Source: Hydrogenophaga sp.
GTDB taxonomy: Bacteria; Pseudomonadota; Gammaproteobacteria; Burkholderiales; Burkholderiaceae_C
Reading direction: 5' to 3'
Assembly (NCBI RefSeq): GCF_019635465.1
Contig: NZ_JAHBZK010000004.1
Coordinates: 124,001-188,000 of the forward strand
Length of the DNA stretch: 64,000 nucleotides
Below are positions 7,362-15,181 of this stretch, one piece after another. Made by a program: the position numbers and the translations under genes. Under the pieces are notes generated by a model, which did no database searches, was not told where the DNA came from, and worked only from the letters and a program-made list of their open reading frames with translations. Within the stretch, counting starts at the first letter, position 1. Each line of letters opens with the position of its first letter.

Positions 7362-8579
7362 TTACCCCTGCGCGCCTACACCACCCACAAAGTCCGCCCA
7401 GTCCTGCATCAGCGAGCGCCGCTTCTCGAACATGTCCGTGCGCAGGTAGGCCCGCTCGACTTCGGAGCCCACGGTGTGCGCCAGCGCCAGCTCGGCGATC
7501 TCGCGCGGGTATTCCGTCTTCTCGGCCGCCCAGTTGCGAAAGGTGGAGCGGAACCCGTGGGGCACCGCGTCCACCTTCATGCGGCGCAGCACGGCCGTGA
7601 GCGTCATGTCGCTGAGCATGCTGTCCTCCTTCGACGAAGGAAACACGAACTCATTGACCCGAAACTCTTGCTGCACCTTGAGCAGCGCCACGGCCTGGGC
7701 CGAGAGCGCCACGCGGTGCTCCTTCTTAGCCTTCATGCGGTCGGCCGGAATCGTCCACTTTCCAGCGGCCAGGTCGAACTCGTCCCAGGTCGCGCCCCGC
7801 ACCTCGCCCGAGCGCGCCGCGGTCAGGATCACGAACTGCAGTGCCTTCGCTCCAGTACCCTCCTGCTGGCACAACTGGGCATAGAAGGTCGGCATGTTCT
7901 GGTAGGGCAGCGAGCGGTGGTGGTCGGTCTTGGAGATGCGCCCGGGCGCCGGCAGTAGCTTGTCCAGGTGACCTTTCCAGCGCGCTGGGTTCAGGCCCAA
8001 GCGGTAGCCTCGTGCCGTTGCCCAGTCCAGCACCGACTCCATGCGTCCGCGCAGGCGCGAGGCGGTTTCGGTCTTCTCACGCCAGATCGGCTCCAGCACC
8101 GAGAGCACGTGCGGCAGTTCGATGTCGCGCACCAGCATCTGGCCGATCTTCGGGCCTGCGTAGGTGGTGAGCGTGTTCTCCCACTGCTGGCGGTGTTTCG
8201 GATTGCGCCAGCCGGCCTCATGGGCTTCGAGGTACTGCGTGACCGCCTTGCTGAAGGTCACGGCCGACATACGCGCCGCGATCAGGGCGCTGCGTGCCGA
8301 ACGGGCTTCTTCGATCGGATCGACACCTGTGCGGATCTTGCCGCGCGCCGTGCGGGCCAGTTCACGCGCCTGTGCCAGCGTCACGTCGGGATATCCGCCC
8401 AGGCCCATGTCGCGGCGCACGCCAGCAATGCGGGCACGAAAGATCCAGCTGCGAGAGCCGCAGCCGTTCACGTTGAGGCCGAGGCCGGCCACACCACCCA
8501 CGAAGTTCATGCCACGGCGCGTGATGCGAGAAACCTCCAGCGCGCCCAGCTCTTTCGCCTTACCCATCGTCTTCCCCAT
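7362..8579 (-). CDS. Tyrosine integrase of P4/DUF4102 type
   Basis: A 405-residue site-specific recombinase that integrates and excises the island. The N-terminal DUF4102 arm-binding domain contains GLGGYPDVTLAQARELA (59-75). The catalytic domain shows Arg256 in TAARSGEVRG, the HGFRSTF box with His341 and Arg344, His368 in LAHTVGS, and the nucleophile Tyr378 in ERAYLRTD, so it looks intact. An ATG at 8567 preceded by GGGGAAG is an equally good start. P4-type integrases usually use tRNA 3' ends; a tRNA-Ser 3' fragment lies 4.3 kb to the right. The glycosylase-like gene follows after four bases. Confidence 0.95.
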   Translation of the reverse strand: MGKTMGKAKELGALEVSRITRRGMNFVGGVAGLGLNVNGCGSRSWIFRARIAGVRRDMGLGGYPDVTLAQARELARTARGKIRTGVDPIEEARSARSALIAARMSAVTFSKAVTQYLEAHEAGWRNPKHRQQWENTLTTYAGPKIGQMLVRDIELPHVLSVLEPIWREKTETASRLRGRMESVLDWATARGYRLGLNPARWKGHLDKLLPAPGRISKTDHHRSLPYQNMPTFYAQLCQQEGTGAKALQFVILTAARSGEVRGATWDEFDLAAGKWTIPADRMKAKKEHRVALSAQAVALLKVQQEFRVNEFVFPSSKEDSMLSDMTLTAVLRRMKVDAVPHGFRSTFRNWAAEKTEYPREIAELALAHTVGSEVERAYLRTDMFEKRRSLMQDWADFVGGVGAQG

Positions 8580-8739
8580 TCAACAAAAACCCGATTCGAA
8601 CCACTCGTGTGACGAGGGTTTCCTGAGCTCTGTCGAGCGGATTTCAGGGTAGTCACGCGCGTGACTTCGCGCGTGTGCGTCGATTTGCGCGACGGAATCA
8701 GACCGTCATCGACGCTTCGATCGGGCGATCACGAGCGGC

Positions 8740-8964
8740 GTGATCGAGGGAGGTATTGAAGCAAGCGCGGTGGGCAATGGCAATCCTACAAACTACCAAG
8801 ACAAGATGTCCTGTCGCATGAGGATCGAACCTGATCAGCGCCTCATCGCCAATTCCAGAATGTCGAGCTCGACCGGCACGTTTGTTACCCTTGAGTCCTC
8901 GACTGTTCTTGCCGCGGCCTACGACTGGCTGCATGGCCTTCCTCCGTTGGAGCTAGTCCTTTGA
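8740..8964 (+). CDS. Possible small protein upstream of kwaA (weak)
   Basis: A 74-codon frame from GTG 8740, or 52 codons from ATG 8806, ends 21 bases before kwaA. The C-terminal part (TVLAAAYDWLHGLPPLELVL) is protein-like, but no good ribosome site precedes either start and I recognise no family. The stretch 8580-8985 otherwise holds only the upstream regions of the integrase and Kiwa genes. Confidence 0.25.
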   Translation: MIEGGIEASAVGNGNPTNYQDKMSCRMRIEPDQRLIANSRMSSSTGTFVTLESSTVLAAAYDWLHGLPPLELVL

Positions 8965-8985
8965 CCACACATATCCGGTGATCGC

Positions 8986-9585
8986 ATGACGGGTGAAACA
9001 AAGCCGCAGGACACATCGCTCCGATTGCGATTCGGAGCCTCCCTGCTGATCTTTGTCAGCGGCTACTCGCCGCTTTTGCTGATCCTTGCCGTCAAAGATC
9101 TTCAAATCATCGACTACGTACCGACGCCGCAGCACCCGCGGCTATTTTGTCTCTTCATTGCGCTGGCAATCGCAAGCAGTCTCATGGTACTTGCCGCAGT
9201 GAAGAGCATTCGCAGTGGTCTTGTTGTTGAAGTGACAAAAGCTTCAAACAAGTCTGGCGAAATGTTCGGCTACACCATTCCGTATGTTCTGTCCTTCGTC
9301 CGTATCGACTTAGGCGAGTGGCAAACGCTTGTCAGCCTAGTAATCTTCTTGGCTGTGATGTTCGCCATGGCATATCGAACTCAGACCGTGTTCGTCAACC
9401 CCGTCCTGGCCGTCGCCGGCTACATGCTCATCGATTGCACCTTTAGACGAGCTGCCACCGAAACCCAGGCCATGGTCGTGACGCGGGTTCCCATAAGAAT
9501 TGGCGCTTCGTACACATTCGAGCGCCTGTCTCACTACCTGTATGTGGCAGCCGAAGTCCAAGAAAACAGCGAGGAGAACCCATGA
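8986..9585 (+). CDS. kwaA: Kiwa anti-phage protein KwaA (membrane subunit)
   Basis: A 199-residue inner-membrane protein with four predicted transmembrane segments (about 17-37, 53-73, 108-130 and 134-152). The FGYTIPYVLSF stretch and the NPVLAVAGYMLID stretch in the last helix are characteristic of KwaA. In the known Kiwa system KwaA senses phage attack at the membrane and recruits KwaB. Its stop overlaps the start of kwaB (ATGA), with GAGGAG placed for the second gene. Base composition is visibly more AT-rich than the flanking chromosome, consistent with acquired defence cargo of the island. Confidence 0.85.
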   Translation: MTGETKPQDTSLRLRFGASLLIFVSGYSPLLLILAVKDLQIIDYVPTPQHPRLFCLFIALAIASSLMVLAAVKSIRSGLVVEVTKASNKSGEMFGYTIPYVLSFVRIDLGEWQTLVSLVIFLAVMFAMAYRTQTVFVNPVLAVAGYMLIDCTFRRAATETQAMVVTRVPIRIGASYTFERLSHYLYVAAEVQENSEENP

Positions 9586-10535
9586 GTACAAAGGAAGCAG
9601 CCCGGCTTAAGAGGCTAAAGAATCTAGATATGTCCAAGTGGGCCGTAAGCTTCTGGCTGGTGCGTCGCAAGGCAGCACGGACGGGCTTCGACTACTCGGT
9701 GTTGCGGGTCGACATCGATGCTCGGCTCAACAAGCGATTTAAGGGCTACGTCAAGGAGCAAGTCCAAGATCGCGCTTTTCACCTCGATGCGTACGACTTC
9801 AACAACGCCGACCCTGACGACGTTCTGCTAACACTCGATGCTGATGCCACCGATTTCCACAGAATCGTGGCTGCTATCGATGCCGGTTTTGACAACCCTC
9901 GCGCCAAGGAGTACTCGGACCTCTTGAGTGCGCTGGCCTACGTGGTGGTTTTCGAATCTGGCGGTGAACGACTGTTCGCACTGCGCAAGATCAACACGCT
10001 GAACAATCCGAAGAAGGCGGTCACTCGACAAGCACTTTTCTTCGACAATCACAAACTTGTAGACGTCGAAGACAAGCAGGTTTTTATGATCGACCCTCGC
10101 TTCGACTTCTTCGTTTTCGGTGGAACGACCTTTATCGCCAGCAAGGCAGCTTTCGAGACCGCGATGAATTTTCGCGAAGGCATAAAGGAAAAGGGCAACG
10201 AGCTCCTTGATGCGTTCACAAGCATGGACTTCTTGAGCGACGTCGAACCGATTCGGACGTACGTGGGCGAGAACCTTCGTCACCTACGCAAGCTAGCAGC
10301 GATCAAGAATGCTGGCTACTTCAAGCAGCCTGACTACATGACCAAGCTCATAGCGGTAGTCAAGGCAGAAAAGTGGGATCTCAAGATTGTTGGCGGCAAG
10401 ATCATTGTCGAGGAGGAGACGATGGAGTTGCTCCTCAAACTGCTGAACAATGATCGCCTGCGCTCACCGATCAACGATGAGATGTTCGATTCGTCGGCCA
10501 AGACTGCTGTAGCTGGAGCTAGCACCGGCGCATGA
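9582..10535 (+). CDS. kwaB: Kiwa anti-phage protein KwaB (DUF4868)
   Basis: A 317-residue soluble DUF4868 protein, the usual length for KwaB. Family features include VVFESGGERLFALRKIN (about 125-141), the QALFFDNHKLVDVEDKQVFMI region, and DFFVFGGTTFIASKAAFE near the middle. KwaB is known to bind DNA and act with membrane KwaA to block phage replication and transcription. It overlaps kwaA by four bases. A 12-bp perfect inverted repeat straddles its stop codon. Confidence 0.88.
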   Translation: MSTKEAARLKRLKNLDMSKWAVSFWLVRRKAARTGFDYSVLRVDIDARLNKRFKGYVKEQVQDRAFHLDAYDFNNADPDDVLLTLDADATDFHRIVAAIDAGFDNPRAKEYSDLLSALAYVVVFESGGERLFALRKINTLNNPKKAVTRQALFFDNHKLVDVEDKQVFMIDPRFDFFVFGGTTFIASKAAFETAMNFREGIKEKGNELLDAFTSMDFLSDVEPIRTYVGENLRHLRKLAAIKNAGYFKQPDYMTKLIAVVKAEKWDLKIVGGKIIVEEETMELLLKLLNNDRLRSPINDEMFDSSAKTAVAGASTGA

Positions 10536-10557
10536 AGGTGTGGCAGGTGCTAGCTCC
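10515..10557. terminator. Long perfect inverted repeat at the end of kwaB
   Basis: GGAGCTAGCACC (10515-10526) and GGTGCTAGCTCC (10546-10557) form a 12-bp stem with a 19-base loop that includes the kwaB stop codon. No U-run follows, so it may act as an mRNA 3' stabiliser, a factor-dependent terminator or a binding site. Confidence 0.5.
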
Positions 10558-10661
10558 CCCCTGAGATCAGCCACATGACGGCCTGGAGTCCAACTAACCC
10601 CGAGAGGACGTTGGACGATGAAGGAGCGATACGTCGAGAAACAGATCAATAGGTTTCTGCG

Positions 10662-11771
10662 TCAGTCCCCGCCAGCTTGATCGTCGCGCGCCGACATCTC
10701 CATGACAACAACGCTCATGCCCCCCCATTCATCGCCACCACGCTCGCCATTGTCACGCGGGGGATCGTTGTGTGGCGGCTCCTGCTCTGACTGAGAGTGT
10801 TGCTCGACATTGTTGAAGAGGGTCATCCCATATGTCGGCGTAGGCGAGTCACCGCTAGTGGAAAGCTCGTTGACGGTGACACATGGCACCCCATGAGAGT
10901 CAATCGTGGTGAGCGCCAATGATCTACCGCCATCGCTGCGCTTAGGCCATATCGCGGACGCATACCTTGGCGATTTAGAGCTCACTGCATCTTCAAGAAT
11001 GAAGTTGATGAGGGCAGACCAGCTATCCCCTGAACGTTCCAAATCACGCCAGCTGGCCGCAGGCGAAGATAGAACGAAATCGAATCCAGTGTTTCCCACG
11101 AGAAAATCTACAAGCAACTCTTGCAGGGGGACGGTCGCAGCGATCACTGAGCCCGCGTACCCACTCAAGTTGTGGGCCAGCTTCCAGCGATCAAGCCCCC
11201 AGTTCGCTGGGGCCACCCTCTTCCGTATATCGGTCGGTGGCGTGATTCCGTAGTTCAAGGCTGTGTCAGACGCCACTACAGGAAACCGGATCGACTTCGG
11301 CGCATCCCTGCGCTTGACATCAAAGGACGGCCGCTGCGCATACAAGTGCAGTTGAACTAGGTCATTGCTCTGAGCAAGCGTAATCGTCTGAGAGTCGTCC
11401 CTCTTTGCCTGCACAAAAATGCACCTTGATCGGATGTTTGAAGGGTTGGTCCGGTCTATCAGCGCGATCATCACGTCGGACAATTCACACTGCTGTGCAG
11501 CGCCGCCATTGGCGTAAGTGATGTAGGGCCGCTGATGCGTGAAAACGGAGCTAATGCTCAACTGAGCATTGGGGTCGATCTGCCGAAGCTCCGCACGCCA
11601 TGGTGTAGCGAGGCAACTGAGGCTTGCACACAGATGCGCCACAAAGACGGGTTCATAGTGCGTCGTGTAGCCTGTGCGCAATCTTGTCCACGCCTTGCTG
11701 TGACCCCAATGTATCCAGCGAGCGGCGTGAAGCTGCAGTCTATGCCTCTGTATTGATGTGAGCGTGACCAT
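10662..11771 (-). CDS. Unknown protein with predicted PD-(D/E)xK-like nuclease core
   Basis: A 369-residue protein from ATG 11771 (the open frame extends nine bases to a TTG). I recognise no family. The N-terminal third carries Glu40 in THYEPVFVAHL, then CELSDVMIALID (Asp99) and CIFVQAKRDD (Gln121, Lys123), spaced like the E...D...(E/Q)xK active site of PD-(D/E)xK nucleases. The C-terminal 60 residues are low complexity and acidic (DDQAGGD end). It lies between Kiwa and a HEPN-like gene, divergent from the latter, in AT-richer DNA. A defence nuclease is plausible but unproven. Confidence 0.6.
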   Translation of the reverse strand: MVTLTSIQRHRLQLHAARWIHWGHSKAWTRLRTGYTTHYEPVFVAHLCASLSCLATPWRAELRQIDPNAQLSISSVFTHQRPYITYANGGAAQQCELSDVMIALIDRTNPSNIRSRCIFVQAKRDDSQTITLAQSNDLVQLHLYAQRPSFDVKRRDAPKSIRFPVVASDTALNYGITPPTDIRKRVAPANWGLDRWKLAHNLSGYAGSVIAATVPLQELLVDFLVGNTGFDFVLSSPAASWRDLERSGDSWSALINFILEDAVSSKSPRYASAIWPKRSDGGRSLALTTIDSHGVPCVTVNELSTSGDSPTPTYGMTLFNNVEQHSQSEQEPPHNDPPRDNGERGGDEWGGMSVVVMEMSARDDQAGGD

Positions 11772-11941
11772 ATTGCGCAATCTGCTTGCAGTCTAGCGCC
11801 GCAGACCGGCGATGGAGTTCACCCATTGTTCTTACAAGGCCGGGCCGGTCTTAGTTGCAGAAGGAGCCATGCGACTTCAACTTGAAGCCGCCAGCCAACG
11901 CACATCACAGTAAGCTAGCTCCAAACAGTCTTGAGGTCCTC

Positions 11942-12523
11942 ATGATCAACTTTGGCAATTTTCTGCACCTTGATCCCGAGGCTGCGGGTCTGGCACGGAA
12001 GCTCGTCGAAGCAAACGACGAGCAGCGATCGACGTTCTCCTCGTTTGCGCACGTTTGGATGGCGTTCAACGGATGGATGGAGTGCGTCACAGAGGCTGAA
12101 ACTGATTCAGCAATGATCAATGCCATAGCAGAGCAAGTCAAAATGGTAGCCGCATACAACCAGCTCCTCGCCGAGGCCCCCGAGTTTCGCAGCGTCGTCG
12201 TTGAATTCGCAAAGATGTTTCCAATATTGAACGTACGAGATGTTCGCAAGAAGGTTGGAAGGGACGCTTTCTATCGATATGGCCGCGACGCTCTTTTCAA
12301 GAAAGTCACCCTGGCTCGGGTCAAGCATCAACCCGTCGGTTGGACAAGCGGTACCGTGCCGAGTTGGCCGCAGGTACTACGAGCCGTGTACTTAGTTCGA
12401 TGCAACTTGTTTCATGGTGCCAAGTCTGCTGAGAATTTCCGCGATCACCAGCTAGTTGGGTTCTGCGACAGCATCCTAAGAATGTTCATCGAACGCACAA
12501 AGTGCTTCGAATGGAGTGACTGA
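11942..12523 (+). CDS. HEPN-like protein of unknown function
   Basis: A 193-residue, mostly helical protein. The start at 11942 is preceded by TTGAGG; an upstream ATG at 11855 lacks a ribosome site. Near the C-terminus VRCNLFHGAKS (Arg153, His158) fits the Rx4H motif of HEPN domains, with matching upstream helix FAHVWMAFNGWM (35-46). HEPN proteins in defence islands are often RNases triggered by infection. No nucleotidyltransferase partner is adjacent. It is the last intact gene before the island end. The HEPN assignment is by motif; the function is inferred. Confidence 0.6.
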   Translation: MINFGNFLHLDPEAAGLARKLVEANDEQRSTFSSFAHVWMAFNGWMECVTEAETDSAMINAIAEQVKMVAAYNQLLAEAPEFRSVVVEFAKMFPILNVRDVRKKVGRDAFYRYGRDALFKKVTLARVKHQPVGWTSGTVPSWPQVLRAVYLVRCNLFHGAKSAENFRDHQLVGFCDSILRMFIERTKCFEWSD

Positions 12524-12564
12524 TTGCCCGGGCATCGGGCATCGCGGTGTTGGGTAACACCCAG

Positions 12565-12840
12565 CTACGCTGTTGCCCGCTCTAACTTTTCGCTCTCGTC
12601 TTGAAACTCGCGAAGCTGCGGCAGGTGCAAAACCAGTACGCTAGAGGACTGCCTATTCCACTTGCGGTACAGCCGCTCCCATGCGCCATACGTCCTGCAT
12701 CTCTTGTCGGCCCTCGCTCCCACGTCGAACTTCTTGAGGAAGCCTTGCTCCCCATCTCCTCACCCATCGTAGATAACGCGATTGGGCAAACTGTGGTGAG
12801 ACGGCGCGAGCAGATGGTGACAGCCAAGACTTGCTGACTG
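12565..12840 (-). pseudogene. Decayed gene remnant with in-frame stop
   Basis: On the minus strand, 64 codons from 12759 to the stop at 12565 are protein-like (GFLKKFDVGARADKR, then AWERLYRKWNRQ). The same frame continues upstream beyond an in-frame TGA at 12762-12760 with NRVIYDG and similar content, but no start is visible before the tRNA fragment. I read this as a broken or truncated mobile-element gene; the family is not recognised. The rest of 12524-13047 holds no intact gene. Confidence 0.35.
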
Positions 12841-12888
12841 GCGCGCGATCCGGAACAGCGTGATACGGCCTGCACCCCCAACCAAGCA

Positions 12889-12904
12889 GTCTCTCTCTCC
12901 GCCA
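12889..12904 (+). other. tRNA-Ser 3'-end fragment, probable attachment site
   Basis: GTCTCTCTCTCCGCCA matches the 3' acceptor strand plus CCA of bacterial tRNA-Ser, but no T-arm or other tRNA part precedes it. A terminator follows directly, as after a real tRNA gene. This is the expected appearance of the distal attachment site of a tRNA-integrated island; the intact tRNA-Ser should lie at the other end, left of the window. Confidence 0.55.
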
Positions 12905-12913
12905 GCGATTCCG

Positions 12914-12940
12914 AGGCCCCTGCAATGCAGGGGCCTTTTT
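12914..12940 (+). terminator. Rho-independent terminator
   Basis: AGGCCCCTGC, loop AAT, GCAGGGGCCT, then TTTT: a perfect 10-bp stem. It probably terminated the tRNA-Ser transcript before the island inserted. Confidence 0.85.
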
Positions 12941-13047
12941 GTTGGCGGATTCCACGGCGGGACGCTTGGTGGCTGTGCGATGGGGACTTGCTAGGCGCTC
13001 GATATATTCCGATACCGGCCACTTTCGTCGGGCCAACCAGCGCCCTC

Positions 13048-14166
13048 TCACGCCTCACTGTCGCGTGAGCCCCAGACGCGATCTGCCGCCCCTTCCGTCG
13101 ATGCGCGAGCAAGCGGCGGTCCGCCGATGGCAGATGGCGTGCGAGAGAAGCGGGGCGCTGGAGCGGGTTGCAGCACACCATGCACCACCTGCAGGCTCCC
13201 ACGCGCCGCAAGATGCGGATGCGTTGATAGCGCCGACAACGAACTCACCTGGGTAACGCAGGCGCCCGCGCCGTTGAAAACTCGAAGCCAATGGTCAAGC
13301 GTCTGACTTCTGAAGATGCCAGCAAACCGCTCACGCATCTGCGGCCAGGCAAGTCTGTCGTGCTGCCCGGGCAGTTCGGCCTCTTGCAGTCCCAGCCCTT
13401 TGATCAACGCCTTGTAGAACGCAGGTTCGATGGCGCCGACCGCAAGATGGTGTCCGTCGGCGGTGGTGTAGGTGCCATAGAACGGCGCCCCCCCGTCCAA
13501 CCAGTTCGAAGAGCGGCGATCGATCCACTCGCCGGCCTGCCATTGCCCCAGGATGGGCGCCATCAAGGCAAGCACGCCATCGACCATCGCCGCATCAACC
13601 ACCTGCCCCTTGCCGCTCTTTCGTGTTTCGACCAATGCCGCCAGGACGCCCACCAGGAGCAGCATGCCACCGCCACCGAAATCGCCGATCAGGTTCAAGG
13701 GCACCGTAGGCGCCAAGCCCTCCTGGCCAATACTGCCCAACACGCCGGCGGCCGCGATGTAGTTGATGTCGTGCCCCTCGGTGTGGGCCAGAGGCCCACT
13801 TTGCCCCCATCCGGTCATGCGGCCGTACACGAGTGACTGGTTGTGTGCAAAGCAATCGTCCGGGCCCAATCCCAGACGCTCCATGACGCCGGGACGCAGA
13901 CCTTCGATCAGCACGTCAGCTTGCTCGACAAGTTCAAGAACGCGGTTGCGGCCGTGCTCCGTCTTGAGGTCGGCCAACACCGAGCGCTTGCCACGACCGG
14001 TGATCTGAAACCGCTCATCGCGCTGCATGCCCATGCTGGGCGCGTGCGGGCGGTCGATGCGCACCACGTCTGCCCCCATGTCGGCAAGCATCATGCCGGC
14101 CCAGGGCACCGGGCCGATGGCTTCCATCTCGATCACGCGAAGACCCGCCAGCGGTCCACGCTTCAT
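13048..14166 (-). CDS. Family III CoA-transferase / alpha-methylacyl-CoA racemase-like
   Basis: A 372-residue CaiB/BaiF-type protein. LAGLRVIEMEAIGPVPWAGM (6-25) and MLADMGADVVRIDRP are typical of the family. GHDINYIAAAG keeps the His132/Asp133 pair that serves the racemase branch, and the full length matches alpha-methylacyl-CoA racemases. The ATG overlaps the stop of the reductase gene (ATGA). It is last of a three-gene minus-strand unit with another CoA-transferase and an AcuI-type reductase, next to an acyl-CoA dehydrogenase, so it acts on a branched or aromatic acyl-CoA in an unknown pathway. Confidence 0.85.
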   Translation of the reverse strand: MKRGPLAGLRVIEMEAIGPVPWAGMMLADMGADVVRIDRPHAPSMGMQRDERFQITGRGKRSVLADLKTEHGRNRVLELVEQADVLIEGLRPGVMERLGLGPDDCFAHNQSLVYGRMTGWGQSGPLAHTEGHDINYIAAAGVLGSIGQEGLAPTVPLNLIGDFGGGGMLLLVGVLAALVETRKSGKGQVVDAAMVDGVLALMAPILGQWQAGEWIDRRSSNWLDGGAPFYGTYTTADGHHLAVGAIEPAFYKALIKGLGLQEAELPGQHDRLAWPQMRERFAGIFRSQTLDHWLRVFNGAGACVTQVSSLSALSTHPHLAARGSLQVVHGVLQPAPAPRFSRTPSAIGGPPLARASTEGAADRVWGSRDSEA

Positions 14167-15173
14167 GGCTCTGCACCGAAGCGGACCATCGTCCGCCCGC
14201 CCGCTTCGCCGCGCAGCTGCTGCTCGGCGTGAATCAACAGATCGTGCAGGCCGATCTGATGCACGTGTGGCATCAAGGTCGTGAAGTCGGGCTTCAGATC
14301 CGATGCCAGCCGTTGCCACAAGCGCAAACGCTGCGGCCAGGGTGCGTTGGCGACCACGCCGAACAACTGCACCCGGCGCACGATGAACGGCAACACGCTG
14401 CCATCAAAGGCGTTGCCCGACGCGTTGCCCACAGAGGCCACGCATCCGCCGTCCCGCATGGAGCGCAGCAACCACGACAGGACGGCGCCACCCACGTTGT
14501 CGATCGCCGCGGCGAATCGGGTCTTCTCCAATGGTCGCGTAGAAGACGCACACTGGCCAATGTCCAACACCTCGGTCGCACCAAGCTCGCGCAAGACCTG
14601 CGACTGCGCCATGCGCCGGGTGAGTGCCACGACTGACCACCCTGCGCGGGAGAGGATGGCGATGGCCATCAAACCGACCGCACCCGTGGCGCCAGAAACA
14701 GCCACCGGCCCATCGTCCGGCTTCAAGCCCAGTTGCTCGAAGCGTTCCAAAGCCATGGCCACCGTAAAGCCCGGCACACCCAGCAACGCGGTGTGAAAGA
14801 CGCCCAGCCCATCCGGGACCGGTTGCACATGGCCGGCAGGCACCCGCACGATTTCGGAAAAGCCACCATCAAAGGCAATGCCAGTCTGAAAGCCATGCAC
14901 CAACACGGAGTCGCCTGGCGCAAACCGGGCGTCGCTGGATGTCAGCACATCGCCCACCACTTCTATACCGGTCACACGCGGAAAGGCGGTCACGATCTTG
15001 GCCCGCCCCAGCATTGCCAGGCAATCCTTGTAGTTGACCCCCGCATGCCGCGCACGCAGAACGATCTCGCCTTCACTCAGGTCATCCAGTCGAACACGCT
15101 CAAGGCGAGACCAGACGCGCCCACCCTCTTGATGGGTTCTCAATGCAGTGAATTCGGTGGTTGCTGCAGGCAT
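14163..15173 (-). CDS. Zinc-free MDR oxidoreductase, AcuI/YhdH (acrylyl-CoA reductase) family
   Basis: A 336-residue NADPH-dependent medium-chain reductase. HAGVNYKDCLAMLGRAK, FPRVTGIEVVGDV and the Rossmann motif VSGATGAVGLMAI place it in the YhdH/AcuI group, which reduces acrylyl-CoA or related enoyl-CoA. Zinc-binding cysteines are absent, as usual for the group. The start at 15173 lies eight bases after the upstream CoA-transferase; the longer frame runs through that gene. Both neighbours handle CoA esters, so an acyl-CoA substrate is likely. Confidence 0.85.
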   Translation of the reverse strand: MPAATTEFTALRTHQEGGRVWSRLERVRLDDLSEGEIVLRARHAGVNYKDCLAMLGRAKIVTAFPRVTGIEVVGDVLTSSDARFAPGDSVLVHGFQTGIAFDGGFSEIVRVPAGHVQPVPDGLGVFHTALLGVPGFTVAMALERFEQLGLKPDDGPVAVSGATGAVGLMAIAILSRAGWSVVALTRRMAQSQVLRELGATEVLDIGQCASSTRPLEKTRFAAAIDNVGGAVLSWLLRSMRDGGCVASVGNASGNAFDGSVLPFIVRRVQLFGVVANAPWPQRLRLWQRLASDLKPDFTTLMPHVHQIGLHDLLIHAEQQLRGEAGGRTMVRFGAEP

Positions 15174-15181
15174 GGGCGGCC

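Noticed and set aside
8585-8625. Possible tRNA gene near the integrase (GATTCGAACC resembles a T-arm)
   Set aside because: No acceptor stem, anticodon arm or CCA can be built around it.
10618-10680. 20-codon frame MKERYVEKQINRFLRQSPPA preceded by GAGAGGA
   Set aside because: Very short, overlaps the end of the convergent gene, no recognisable homologue; could be a remnant but cannot be supported.
12582-13211. 209-codon minus-strand frame across the island end
   Set aside because: It runs through the tRNA fragment and terminator and is Arg/Ser-rich; the adjacent frame is the protein-like one.
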